Source: Rubrivivax sp. (GTDB lineage Bacteria > Pseudomonadota > Gammaproteobacteria > Burkholderiales > Burkholderiaceae_C). Taken from it: 64,000 nucleotides of DNA. Shown in pieces: positions 51,623 to 60,731 of the stretch (the stretch's first letter is position 1; each line of letters starts with the position of its first letter). A model generated the notes under the pieces. That model was not told the DNA's origin and ran no database searches. It saw only the letters and a program-made list of their open reading frames with translations. The position numbers and the translations under genes are program-made. The stretch lies in NCBI GenBank assembly GCA_027484825.1, contig JAIXSE010000014.1:124001-188000 (forward strand). The letters are read 5' to 3'.

Positions 51623-54600
51623 ATGACCGCAATGATCAGCGTCCCCGTTTCAACCGTACTGTCCCTCACCGCAGAGGGCGCGGTGGATTTGCTGACGAGC
51701 CTCTTGAAGGTCGAGTCGGCCTACGCCAAGCTCAGTCCTGCCGTCGTCACGATCTCGAGTCGGCTCACCGTCGCAGATGGCGGCATCGACGCAGAAATTG
51801 ACGTTCCTGCGGGCGTGCCGGTTCCTGCAGACTGCTTCTTTGCAGCTGGCCTGACGGGCATTCAGCTGAAGTCCGGCATCTCTTTCAAGCCGTGGACGGA
51901 GAGCTCAATTCGCGGAGAGTTGATCGACAAGGCCGGAAACCTCTTCCCCGAGGTGGCTCGGCTGATCGCAAGAGGAGGGCGTTACGTGGTCGTGTGCACG
52001 GGGCACGATCTCACCCCTCAGCAGCGCAATGACGCCTGCGAGCGCGTCATCAGCGTGTTCGAGTCTTTGGGCTTGGAAGATTGTGCCGGGATGGTCGACG
52101 TCCTGGGGGCCAGCCAGCTAGCAAGCTTTGCGGAGCGTTACCCGGGCATTGCGGCAGGGCTGACCTTCGACACCATCCAGGAAGCCTGGGTGCTCAACGA
52201 GTGGCTTCGCGATGCGCACATGAGCAATGCGTTTGAGTCGGCGCCGGCTCAGGCTAAGCTGATCGATCAGATTCGGGCGGGCATCGAGGGCGACGCGAAG
52301 CACATCCGCGTCCTGGGTGAGCCGGGTTTGGGCAAGACGCGCATGGTGCTCGAGGCCCTGAGGGCGCCACATCTCGCTCCTGCGGTCTTGTACCTGCGCC
52401 ATGGCTCGCAATTCGGTCAGACGGCGTTGTTCCGACAGTTGCTGAGGACCGGCTGGACCAAGCCCCTCGTGCTCGTACTCGACGATCTGTCGGAAGGCGA
52501 TATGTCCGACGTGTGGCGCCATTTGAAGACGCGCTGTGGAGCGCTGAAGTTGATCTCCCTGGATCACGGCCACGACGAGGGAAATGACGACGAGATCGTC
52601 CGTCTCCAAGCGCCGCGACTCCCCGACGAGACCATCCGCAAGATCCTCGCCAGCCGAGTGGGCGAATCTGATGGACTGAGGCGTTGGGTCGAAATCTGTG
52701 AAGGCTCGCCGCGCGTTGCGCACGCCGTTGCAGAGAATCTGGCGGCAAACCCCGCTGATTTGCTGCGGCCACCGGCGACTATCCCGCTCTGGTCGCGGTT
52801 CCTGCACGGCTATGGAGCACAGGAGGACGCAGCGTCAAGGCAAGTTGACTGCGTGGCTCACCACCTGGCCTTGTTCAGCCGATTCGGATTTGAAGACCCC
52901 GTCTCGGATGAGGCCGCCTACATCGCGGGGCTGGTGCACAAGGTGGATCCGACGATCGGCTGGGCACGTTTCCAGGAAATCGTCCAGAGCCTCCGGTCTC
53001 GACGCGTTCTGCAGGGCAGCCGAACTCTGTTCTTTGTTCCCAAAGCGCTCCACATATATCTTTGGAAGCAGTTCTGGACACGCTACGGGCGAGGCTTCGA
53101 TTTCGTGTCGGTTTTTGAGACCATGCCCGCGTCGCTCCACGCCTGGTTCTTGAACAAGTTCAGGTTCGCCGAAGGAAAGGATGCGGCGTTCGTCGTCGAG
53201 CAGATCCTGAAGCCGGAGGGCGTCTTCTCCAGCCGTGCGGTGCTGACTTCGGCGACGGGATCACGATTTCTGTCCACTTTGGCTGAACCCAACCCGGCCG
53301 CTGTTTTGCGCCTGCTGGAGAACACGGTGGCTGCGTGGTCGGATGCCGAGCTCGCGGAATTCAAGTCGGACCGCCAGAACATCGTTTGGGCCCTTGAAAA
53401 GATCGCCGTTTGGCCGCAGTACACCGTGAGGGCTCTGAATGTTCTGGCGCGCTTTGCGGTCAACGAGAACTCGGGCTACTCGAATAACGCGACCGGCATC
53501 CTACTGGGGCTCTTCCTCATCGGACCCGAGGCCGCTGCGACGGAGGCCAGTCCCGAGCAACGGCTGCCCGCCCTGCTTGCGATGCTCAGAGGGAGCACAG
53601 ATGCCGAACGGCTGCTCGGTCTCAAGGCAATGAGCTCAGCCTTGAATGCAGGCGGCAGGGGATTTCGGACCGTGGGGCCGGAATACCAAGGACTCCAGCC
53701 GCGAGCGAAGCTGTGGCGTCCGTCCACCTACGGCGACTGGTGGCGGGCGCACTTGCTCTATTTCCGCGCGCTGGTCGACGAGACCGCGACATGGCCGGCG
53801 GCACTGCGGCCGCAAGTTTGCTCAGCGCTGCTTGATGCGGTGAGTCATCAGATCCGCCTGCAGCCCTGCGCCGAACTCGCGTTTCAGGTCTTGGAACAGT
53901 TGACCTCTGACAGTGCTATGGGATCCAGCCAGCTGAACAAGTTCTTCTGGCGCTGGCAGGATCGCGACACGGACGAGCAACACGCCGAGACCGAGCAGCG
54001 CATTCGGCGTTTGGCCCGTCGCTACGCGCGTCGCGACCTGGCCAGTCGCTTTCAGCGCTACGTCCTCGACGTGGATTGGCTCGAATGGGAGGAGGACTTC
54101 CGCGAAAGGCGCAAGCCGGCGCCGACGCATGCGAAGGCTCTGGTTGCAGCGCTCGCGCGGCGCGTGGCCGCGAACCCGCTTCGCCTGACTGAGATATCGC
54201 ATTTGCTGACGCCGACCCTCCAGAGCCCGGCGATCTGGTACTTTGGCGAGCAACTGGCCGGCAGCGATACGCATAACGACCTGCTTTGCCCCCTGACAGA
54301 ATCGGCCCGCAAGACTGGCCATGTCACTTGCTTGAACGGCTATCTGACGGGCATGAGGACGCAATCGCCCGAGCGATTTGGCACCTGGTTGACGGAGATG
54401 TTTCAGAGCCAGGACACGGCAGCGCTGGGCGCAGAAGTCATCCTGCGGTCGCCCTACGCCGACGCCGACTTCGACCGTTGTCTTGACGCCCTGGAGTCGG
54501 GTTGGATCGACCCCTCGCCGTTCGGCCTGCTGCAGTTCGGCGGGTCCATGGAGGCCTTGCCGCTGTCACGCACGGAGCGGCTGTTCCGGTCGCTTCGCGC

Positions 54601-55399
54601 GCATAGGACTCCCGAGGCGTTGCAAATGCTCATTGGGTTGATGAATGCGGGCGCGCCAGATCAACCCTTGCCCTGCGGCCCGGAGTTCATCTTTGCCGTT
54701 GCGGTGGAGACCATTCCGGGCCCCCGCGTCCTGGGGCATCACTTCGGCTACAGCTGGAGTCGCGCTTGCGAAAGATTGGTCAAGGAGGCGCCTTTTCTTG
54801 CCATGCCGTTGCTTGAGGCGATCCTTGTTGCGATGGGCAATGAATTCAGGCTGAGTTACGACAACACAGTCGAGGAACTGGCAAAAAAGTTGGTTTCCCT
54901 GGATCCCGAAGGGGCTTGGCAGGTCACGGCCAGACAATTCGAGGGCTCTCTGCCGAAGTGGCGAAGTGATCTGTATCACTGGCTGAAGGGCGGGATCGGC
55001 AAGATGGACCAACGCGAACCGCGAGGCCCCATTGCCGCCATGCCGGAGCACAGCATCTTGGCTTGGATCGAGGTTGACCCCAACGAGCGAGCCGCGTTGA
55101 TTGCGCATGCGGCGCTTCCTACGCTCGATGATGAACACGGCGGCAAGTTGACGCGGCAATTGTTGACCAGGTACGGGCAAATCTCGGGCGTGAAATCAGG
55201 CATCAGTGCGTCGTTCCATTCGGGAGGCTGGATGGGCCCTGCAAGCCTGCATCTGAAGGGCCGCAGAGACACCTTGCGCAAATGGCTGGCCGCTGGATTC
55301 GAGTACCCCGTGGTGCAATGGATTGAACAAGAGATCGAAGGTCATGATCGCGAGATTCAGAGGGAAGAAATCCGTGAGGAGCGCGATCACTTCGAATGA
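51623..55399 (+). CDS. Nuclease-STAND-like ATPase, candidate antiphage defence protein
   Basis: A 1258-residue protein. Residues about 40-170 look like a PD-(D/E)XK nuclease: ADGGIDAEIDVP (Asp56, Glu58 or Asp60) and GIQLKSG (Gln81-x-Lys83), followed by RGGRYVVVCTGHDLTPQQR and MVDVLGASQLASFAERYPG as in DUF4297/Cap4-type domains. A P-loop ATPase follows with Walker A LGEPGLGKTRMV (231-242) and Walker B PLVLVLDDLS (281-290). The remaining roughly 850 residues are helix-rich, suggesting a repeat sensor. This order matches Avs-type STAND defence proteins, in which a phage protein bound by the C-terminus triggers the nuclease. It is a single gene in an IS-rich accessory region. The ribosome site is weak; an ATG at 51632 is an alternative. 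Confidence 0.65.
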   Translation: MTAMISVPVSTVLSLTAEGAVDLLTSLLKVESAYAKLSPAVVTISSRLTVADGGIDAEIDVPAGVPVPADCFFAAGLTGIQLKSGISFKPWTESSIRGELIDKAGNLFPEVARLIARGGRYVVVCTGHDLTPQQRNDACERVISVFESLGLEDCAGMVDVLGASQLASFAERYPGIAAGLTFDTIQEAWVLNEWLRDAHMSNAFESAPAQAKLIDQIRAGIEGDAKHIRVLGEPGLGKTRMVLEALRAPHLAPAVLYLRHGSQFGQTALFRQLLRTGWTKPLVLVLDDLSEGDMSDVWRHLKTRCGALKLISLDHGHDEGNDDEIVRLQAPRLPDETIRKILASRVGESDGLRRWVEICEGSPRVAHAVAENLAANPADLLRPPATIPLWSRFLHGYGAQEDAASRQVDCVAHHLALFSRFGFEDPVSDEAAYIAGLVHKVDPTIGWARFQEIVQSLRSRRVLQGSRTLFFVPKALHIYLWKQFWTRYGRGFDFVSVFETMPASLHAWFLNKFRFAEGKDAAFVVEQILKPEGVFSSRAVLTSATGSRFLSTLAEPNPAAVLRLLENTVAAWSDAELAEFKSDRQNIVWALEKIAVWPQYTVRALNVLARFAVNENSGYSNNATGILLGLFLIGPEAAATEASPEQRLPALLAMLRGSTDAERLLGLKAMSSALNAGGRGFRTVGPEYQGLQPRAKLWRPSTYGDWWRAHLLYFRALVDETATWPAALRPQVCSALLDAVSHQIRLQPCAELAFQVLEQLTSDSAMGSSQLNKFFWRWQDRDTDEQHAETEQRIRRLARRYARRDLASRFQRYVLDVDWLEWEEDFRERRKPAPTHAKALVAALARRVAANPLRLTEISHLLTPTLQSPAIWYFGEQLAGSDTHNDLLCPLTESARKTGHVTCLNGYLTGMRTQSPERFGTWLTEMFQSQDTAALGAEVILRSPYADADFDRCLDALESGWIDPSPFGLLQFGGSMEALPLSRTERLFRSLRAHRTPEALQMLIGLMNAGAPDQPLPCGPEFIFAVAVETIPGPRVLGHHFGYSWSRACERLVKEAPFLAMPLLEAILVAMGNEFRLSYDNTVEELAKKLVSLDPEGAWQVTARQFEGSLPKWRSDLYHWLKGGIGKMDQREPRGPIAAMPEHSILAWIEVDPNERAALIAHAALPTLDDEHGGKLTRQLLTRYGQISGVKSGISASFHSGGWMGPASLHLKGRRDTLRKWLAAGFEYPVVQWIEQEIEGHDREIQREEIREERDHFE

Positions 55400-55656
55400 T
55401 GCGATCGTGTGATCGGGCAGCCTTGCAGGCGACGATCGCTGCGAACTGACATTGAGTTGGCTGTCGGGCGCCGTCCGCCGTCCACTTTTCCCGATGCACC
55501 GCTATCGGGGCGTTGATTGCGCAGGCACGCCCATGTCGTCCCCAGAGCGGTCGCTGGCGAATTGCTGCACTTGGCCCACAACCGTCGCTCCCGGTTGGAA
55601 GCTCGACCGCTTGCAATCGCTGGATGTCGCCCCTCACTGTGTGCAGCCGCCTCACC

Positions 55657-56172
55657 CTAAGAGCGAATCCCGTTTCCCTTCACTCGAACAACCACCGGCC
55701 CCGTGACCTTGAACTGCTGCCCAAGGGAATACGGCGTCACCGGACCGGACGCTGCTGAATCCTTCCGCACTGCCGAGATCAGCACGACCGTAGCGCCCGC
55801 CCAAGGATGATCAGAGCCGGGACGCAGCGTCGGCTCAATGAGTTCAGAAAGTCGTCGCGTCTGCTGCTCCGCGACAGGCAGGGTCGGCCCCAGCACGACC
55901 ACACTCAAACAACTAGGCTGAGGAACTGGCGGTTCTGCCGCTGAGCATGCACGCGAATACGAGGGCAGTACGAAGAGCTCCACAGGAGCGCCGATGGAAG
56001 CGTCTTGCGGCCCAATCAATACCGGACGCATCGCCTCAATCAAGCGGATGGTCTTCTGCTTCTGCTCCGAGTTGTCGCCATGCAGACCGCAAGCGGCGAC
56101 AAGGACAGCGCAACAAAAACACCCCGAAAGCCGGACCCAGTCCAACCCATCGGGGTGTCTCATCCCTCTCAT
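55657..56172 (-). CDS. Small predicted lipoprotein
   Basis: Up to 171 residues with a hydrophobic leader and lipobox, CCAVLVAACG, so it should be a lipoprotein. The mature part has VLIGPQDASIGAPVELFVLP, LSVVVLGPTLPVAEQQT and ends GPVVVRVKGNGIRS; no family is recognised. The start is uncertain. The first 19 codons from 56172 or 56163 coincide with a terminator hairpin of the upstream PEP-CTERM gene. A downstream TTG (about 56145) giving a leader DWVRLSGCFCCAVLVAACG is an option. Same strand as, and 24 bp after, the PEP-CTERM gene. Confidence 0.5.
   Translation of the reverse strand: MRGMRHPDGLDWVRLSGCFCCAVLVAACGLHGDNSEQKQKTIRLIEAMRPVLIGPQDASIGAPVELFVLPSYSRACSAAEPPVPQPSCLSVVVLGPTLPVAEQQTRRLSELIEPTLRPGSDHPWAGATVVLISAVRKDSAASGPVTPYSLGQQFKVTGPVVVRVKGNGIRS
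56111..56158 (-). terminator. Rho-independent terminator overlapping the lipoprotein start
   Basis: On the minus strand ACACCCCGA (56158-56150) pairs with TCGGGGTGT (56127-56119), with a small inner hairpin GGAC-TGG-GTCC in the loop, followed by TTTTGTTG. It lies 39 bp after the PEP-CTERM stop and inside the leader codons of the lipoprotein frame. Confidence 0.7.
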
Positions 56173-56196
56173 GCCGCCCGTCCTCGAGCCGCCGCA

Positions 56197-57048
56197 TTAA
56201 CCCTGCGCGCGATCACCTTCCGCGCGGTCCCCTTCAGCCCGCAGCTTCCGCTGCCGCCGCACGCCCACCACGCCCAGCAGCGCCACTGCCGACAAGGCCA
56301 GCGTCGCCGGCTCCGGCACGTTTTGGCGCGTCGTCGTCGCCGTCCCGCTCACCGAATACAGCTTCACAAAGTCATACCCGGCATAGCTGGTCCCCAGCCC
56401 GCGCGTCAGACCGGACGTGGTGCCATCGCCCCCCGTCGGCGCGCCGCCCAGCTGCGAGTTGTAGGCCGTGATGATCCACCAGCTCGAGCTCACGCCCTGC
56501 GAATTGATCGTCTTGTTGGTCCCCGTCACCAGGTCGGCATAGCTGCCCACCAGCGACCAGCCGCTGCCCGTCAGGGTGCTCGCCGTCTTGCCGGTGATGG
56601 TGTTCGCCACATTCACGCCAGCCGTGCTGCCGGTATAGGCCAGCACCGAGATGTCGCTGTCGTACTGGGTCCAGCCCACCTTCACCTGCGTCAGCTTCAC
56701 CAGATCATCGAACTTCAGCAGGATCAGGTCCTGGTAGCCGTAGTTGTCCAGCGCATGGTTGGGCGACTGGGTGTCACCTGACGGGGCCGTCACGCCAAAG
56801 CCGCTACCGCTGTAATAAGCGAGCGTGCTGCCGGCAAACGCGCCGGTGCTGACATAAGCGCCATTGGTGGTGTTGATCGCCGCCGAGTAGGCGCTGTAGC
56901 TCACATTCGGTGCCGCGTCGCCGGACTCCGAGCAATTGCTCGTGCAGCTGCTGGCGGTCCAGGTGGAATCCGCATGGGCCACCAGGGGCACTGCCGTGCT
57001 GAAGGCCATTGCCGCGCACAGCATCAGTCGTTGAGTCGCAAACCGCAT
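56197..57048 (-). CDS. PEP-CTERM sorting-domain surface protein
   Basis: A 283-residue exported protein. The signal peptide MRFATQRLMLCAAMAFSTAVPLVAHA is cut before DSTWTASSC. The mature part is Ser/Thr/Gly/Tyr-rich and acidic, with YDFVKLYSVSG near the end. The sorting signal is NVPEPATLALSAVALLGVVGVRRQRKLR: the VPEP motif, a hydrophobic helix and an Arg-rich end, the target of exosortase. An unusual extra tail, AEGDRAEGDRAQG, follows the Arg cluster. Such proteins are exported and anchored or released with exopolysaccharide. A sigma-54 promoter is visible upstream (57107-57122), as is usual for these genes. Exosortase itself is not in the window. Confidence 0.9.
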   Translation of the reverse strand: MRFATQRLMLCAAMAFSTAVPLVAHADSTWTASSCTSNCSESGDAAPNVSYSAYSAAINTTNGAYVSTGAFAGSTLAYYSGSGFGVTAPSGDTQSPNHALDNYGYQDLILLKFDDLVKLTQVKVGWTQYDSDISVLAYTGSTAGVNVANTITGKTASTLTGSGWSLVGSYADLVTGTNKTINSQGVSSSWWIITAYNSQLGGAPTGGDGTTSGLTRGLGTSYAGYDFVKLYSVSGTATTTRQNVPEPATLALSAVALLGVVGVRRQRKLRAEGDRAEGDRAQG

Positions 57049-57106
57049 GTGTATCCCCCGAAATCGTTCCGGCCTTCAGGCCGTTGGCGTTGAGTCACTG
57101 TCTTGA

Positions 57107-57122
57107 AGCAAACCCTGGGCCA
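57107..57122 (-). promoter_or_regulatory. Sigma-54 promoter of the PEP-CTERM gene
   Basis: On the minus strand TGGCCCAGGGTTTGCT matches the -24/-12 consensus TGGCAC-N5-TTGCW, with GG and GC at exact spacing. It predicts a transcript start about 47 bp before the ATG at 57048. PEP-CTERM genes are often controlled by RpoN with the PrsK/PrsR pair. Confidence 0.65.
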
Positions 57123-57135
57123 GAAAGCCCGTGGC

Positions 57136-57148
57136 CTTGTCTGACAAG
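57136..57148. repeat. Palindrome CTTGTC-T-GACAAG upstream of the sigma-54 promoter
   Basis: A perfect 6-bp inverted repeat with a one-base centre, 14 bp upstream of the -24 element. It could bind a dimeric regulator; enhancer sites for sigma-54 usually lie further away. Confidence 0.4.
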
Positions 57149-57226
57149 CACTTGGCGCCGTTTTCTTGGTTTTTTCATCCCTGTCGGGGTGGCAATGTAA
57201 ATATTCCTGACACCGTACGCAGCCCC

Positions 57227-60085
57227 TCACCTGAGGGTCGACGCCAAAGCCTGTGCTTCTTTCACGCTGGTAAAGCTTCGGGTCTTGAGCGCGGCCTCCA
57301 CTTCCTCCCGCGCCTCGGCCGTGCGCCCGGCCTTGGCCAGTACGGCGGCCAGGTGGTAGCGGATGTCGGGGTTGGCGGGGTCCCGCAGCCGGGCATCGCG
57401 CAGCAGTTGCAAGGCGCGGTCGGCATGACCCGCCAGGTGGTGAGCCCAGCCGGCCGTGTCGATCACCGAGGCATTGCGCGGCGCCAGGCTCAAGGCCTGA
57501 TCCGCCAGCGGCACCGCTGCTGCCGTCTCGCCCAGGCGGATCAGCACATTGGCCTGATTGTTCAGCGTCTCCACGTCCGAGGGCCGCAGCCGCAGCGCGC
57601 TGTCATAACTCTTGCGGGCGGCGGCGAAGTTGCCGCTGCGGGCCTGACTGTCCCCCAGCGCTTTCCAGGCCGCCAGGTCCGTCGGATGACTGCGCACCCA
57701 GCGCTCGGCCAGATCGGTGGCCGTCTTGTTGCCGCCGTCCTGGCGGGAGAGGGCCTGCATCAAGGCCAGCAAGGTGCCGCTGCTGGGCTGCACCTCGTGA
57801 GCCTTACGCAGGGCCTCCAAGGCCTGGGCGGGCTGCTGGCGCGCCTGGAACACATCGGCCAGCAGCAGATGGCCCAGCGCCTGTTCGGGTTGCAGGGCAA
57901 TGACCTGCCTGGCCTGCTTCTCGGCCTGCGCCGCCTGCCCTTGCGCCAGGACCACCGTCGATGACAGCGCCAGGGCGGGCACATGCTGCGGCGCCGCACT
58001 CAGGGCCTTGTCCAGCGTATAGGCCGCGCCGGACGGATCCTTGGCCGCGAGTTGCAGGCCCGCAATGTCCACCAGCGGCTGCGGCTCAAAACCAGCCCGG
58101 CGCGACGCGCTATTAAGCGTGGCCTTGGCGCCGGCGTTATCCCGGTTGGTCAGTTGCGCTCGTGCATAGGTGATGTTGACCAGCGTGTCTTCCGGGGCCT
58201 TGCCCAGCATGCGCTTGGCGGCCTCCAGTGCCGGGCCGGCCTGGTCCTGCGTCAGCAGCCAAGTCACCAGCGCCTGGTCGGCCCGGGTCTGGCGAGGCCC
58301 GCTGGCATCCGCCGCCTTGGCCAGCCAGCGCTGCACCTCGGCCGTCTGGCCGCGCGCCTCACTCAGCAGGGCGCGCTCGAACAGCACGTCCGGGTTGCGT
58401 TCGTCGGTGCGCAGCAGTCCGTCCAGACGCGCCTGGGCCGCATCGAAGTTGCGCGTCGCGGTGTCGAGCCGCGCCAGGGCCAGTTGCGGCTCCACCAGGC
58501 TGGCATCGATCTGCAGTGCCTGCTGATAGGACTGCCGGGCGCCCGCCAGATCCTGAGCCGCCTGCCGCGCCGCGCCCTGCATCATCCAGACGCCGGGATT
58601 GCGCGGCTGCAACTTCACCAGCTTGTCCGCCACCGCGATGGCCTTCGCGGGCTGACCGCTGCGCACATACAGCGTGGCCAGCGACAGGCCGGCATAGGTC
58701 TGGTTCGGATCCTTGTTGAAGGCCTTTTCCAGTTCCTGCGCCGCGCCGCCGAGCTGCCCGCCGCGAATGAGCGACAGGCCCAGCGCCGTGCGGAACTCCG
58801 GGGCATCCCGGCCGCGCAAGGCTTCCTGCATCAGGGCCGTGGCCCGCGCATGGCGGCCTTGCGACATCTGCAGCGAGGCCATCATCACCAGCGCCTGGCT
58901 GTCGCCGGGGAAGGCCTTCAGATAGGCCTCCAGCACTTCGGAGGCCCTCTCCGGATTGGGCTCGGCCGCATAGATCTGGGCCAGCAGCTTGGCCAGCGGG
59001 CTGGCCGGTTGCTGGCGCAGTGCGGCTTCCAGATACGGCTTGGCCTTTTGCAGCTCGCCCAGCCCGTAGTGGGCCAGCCCGTTGAGCATCAGGGCCTGCG
59101 GCCGGTAGCGGATGTAGTCCATCGGCACCGGGTCGAGCTGGGTGGTCACCGCCTTGAGCGACTGGGAGGACGCAGCGGTGTCGCCCCGGCGCTCGGCCAG
59201 CACCGCGCTCAAATACAGCGCGCGCGGCTCATTGGGCGCCTGCTTGAGCAGCGCTTGCAGGGCGGCTGCGGCCGCATCGCGGCGGTCCAGGTCCACCAGG
59301 ATGCCGGCGCGGGCCAGTTGCGCTTCCAGATGCCGCGCGTCCATCGCCAGCACCTGCTCATAACCGCGCTGGGCATCGTCCAGCCGCCCCTGCACATGGG
59401 CGATGCTGGCCTTCTGATAAAGCGCCTCGGCATTGCGCGGCGCCAGCTGAAGCGCCCGGTCGGCCGCGGCCTCGGCCTTGTCGAACTGGCGGGCGCGGAT
59501 GCGCAGCGGCACTTCAGCGATCCAGGCGTCCGGCTGCGCCGGGTTCAGCGCCCGGGCCTCGTCCACCAGTGCCTGGGCTCGGGCCGCATCCCCCAGGTCG
59601 GAGGCTGCGCCGGCGCGCACCAGCAGCAGGGCCTGGCGGGTGGTGTCGGGCAGGCCTTCCGGGCTCAGCACGGCGCGCTTGAACACCTCGGCCTGCTTGC
59701 CCTGGGCCACCAGCGCCTGCGCCAGGGGCACCACCACTTCCGCGCGGTTGATGCCCAGTTGCAAGGCTTCGTTGAATTCGACTTCAGCGGCGGCGGCCTC
59801 GCTGCGGGAGAGCAGGGCCTTGCCCAGCAGCACATGCACCGACAGCAGCCGCGCATCCTGCTGCAGCGCGTTCTTGAGCTGGAGGATGGCGCCGTCCACG
59901 TCCTGGCGTTCAAAGCGCTTGAGGGCGTCCTCGTAGAACTGCGAGGCCTTGACGCTGTCGGCGCGGGCCGGTGGCGTTGTCAGGCCAAGGGCCAGACCCA
60001 CGCCTGCCAAGACCAGAGCCAGGGCGCTGGCCGTGACCGACGTCCGCGGCCTGCCGGGGCGCCGGCGCGTTGGTGATGCACTCAT
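57227..60085 (-). CDS. prsT: PEP-CTERM system TPR-repeat protein PrsT
   Basis: A 952-residue exported protein. A signal segment (ALALVLAGVGLALGLTTPPARA, about 20-42) is followed by about 20 or more tetratricopeptide repeats, from ASQFYEDALKRFERQDVDGAILQLKNALQQ to the C-terminus. The opening and length are those of PrsT, a periplasmic or outer-membrane TPR protein found with exosortase/PEP-CTERM systems and linked to exopolysaccharide export. A strong GGAGGAG ribosome site precedes 60085. It lies upstream of the PEP-CTERM gene on the same strand with 178 bp between. Confidence 0.9.
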   Translation of the reverse strand: MSASPTRRRPGRPRTSVTASALALVLAGVGLALGLTTPPARADSVKASQFYEDALKRFERQDVDGAILQLKNALQQDARLLSVHVLLGKALLSRSEAAAAEVEFNEALQLGINRAEVVVPLAQALVAQGKQAEVFKRAVLSPEGLPDTTRQALLLVRAGAASDLGDAARAQALVDEARALNPAQPDAWIAEVPLRIRARQFDKAEAAADRALQLAPRNAEALYQKASIAHVQGRLDDAQRGYEQVLAMDARHLEAQLARAGILVDLDRRDAAAAALQALLKQAPNEPRALYLSAVLAERRGDTAASSQSLKAVTTQLDPVPMDYIRYRPQALMLNGLAHYGLGELQKAKPYLEAALRQQPASPLAKLLAQIYAAEPNPERASEVLEAYLKAFPGDSQALVMMASLQMSQGRHARATALMQEALRGRDAPEFRTALGLSLIRGGQLGGAAQELEKAFNKDPNQTYAGLSLATLYVRSGQPAKAIAVADKLVKLQPRNPGVWMMQGAARQAAQDLAGARQSYQQALQIDASLVEPQLALARLDTATRNFDAAQARLDGLLRTDERNPDVLFERALLSEARGQTAEVQRWLAKAADASGPRQTRADQALVTWLLTQDQAGPALEAAKRMLGKAPEDTLVNITYARAQLTNRDNAGAKATLNSASRRAGFEPQPLVDIAGLQLAAKDPSGAAYTLDKALSAAPQHVPALALSSTVVLAQGQAAQAEKQARQVIALQPEQALGHLLLADVFQARQQPAQALEALRKAHEVQPSSGTLLALMQALSRQDGGNKTATDLAERWVRSHPTDLAAWKALGDSQARSGNFAAARKSYDSALRLRPSDVETLNNQANVLIRLGETAAAVPLADQALSLAPRNASVIDTAGWAHHLAGHADRALQLLRDARLRDPANPDIRYHLAAVLAKAGRTAEAREEVEAALKTRSFTSVKEAQALASTLR

Positions 60086-60141
60086 CCCGTCTCCTCCGCG
60101 GTGGCCTGCACGGTGCGCAGGCTCAGCGCCCCGTGGCCGTC

Positions 60142-60636
60142 TTATTTGCGGTAGTTGTCGAAGCTCAGCGGCAGGTCGGCCAGGTCCTTGCGCAGCACGC
60201 CCTGGGCGGCCTGAAGATCGTCCAGGTTCTTGCCGGTGATGCGCACGATGTCGCCTTCAATCGCGGCCTGCACCTTCAGCTTGCTGTTCTTGATGGCGGC
60301 AACCACCTTCTTGGCTTCAGCGGCTTCCAGGCCAGCCTTGATCTTGTAGACCTGCTTGACGCGGTCACCGCCGAGCTTTTCGATCTTCTCCTGCTTGTCG
60401 ACAAAGCCCAGCACCACGCCTTGCTTGGCCAGCTTGCCGTAGAGCACCGCCTCGATCTGCTCGAGCTGGAACTCGGCGTCGCCGGTGGCGTGAATTTCCT
60501 TTTCCTTGTCCTTCCACTCGATGGAGGCGCTGGTGCCCTTGAAGTCGAAGCGGGTGGTGATTTCCTTGGCGCTGGCGTCCACGCTGTTGCGGACCTTGAC
60601 CATGTCGGGTTCAAGAACGGTGTCGAAGCTGGGCAT
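60142..60636 (-). CDS. yajQ: YajQ-family nucleotide-binding protein
   Basis: A 164-residue protein of the YajQ family: MPSFDTVLEPDMVKVRNSVD, FDFKGTSASIEWKDKEKEIH, and LKVQAAIEGDIVRITGKNLDDLQ. In Xanthomonas the homologue binds cyclic di-GMP and works with a LysR regulator. The start at 60636 is fixed by the conserved MPSFD; an earlier in-frame codon at 60711 adds a non-conserved leader. It is divergent from murB, a common arrangement in Comamonadaceae-like bacteria. Confidence 0.93.
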   Translation of the reverse strand: MPSFDTVLEPDMVKVRNSVDASAKEITTRFDFKGTSASIEWKDKEKEIHATGDAEFQLEQIEAVLYGKLAKQGVVLGFVDKQEKIEKLGGDRVKQVYKIKAGLEAAEAKKVVAAIKNSKLKVQAAIEGDIVRITGKNLDDLQAAQGVLRKDLADLPLSFDNYRK

Positions 60637-60731
60637 GTGGATGTACTGCTTGAGGGGTCTGTTGGGGGCGGCACGGCGGACGGGGCGGGGAGCGCCCCGG
60701 GCCACCGGCATTCTTCGGCGAGAATTCTGCC

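Noticed and set aside
57983-60076. A 697-codon open frame opposite prsT
   Set aside because: Antisense shadow of the TPR gene; composition is Gln/His/Arg-rich as expected for the complement of Ala/Leu codons.
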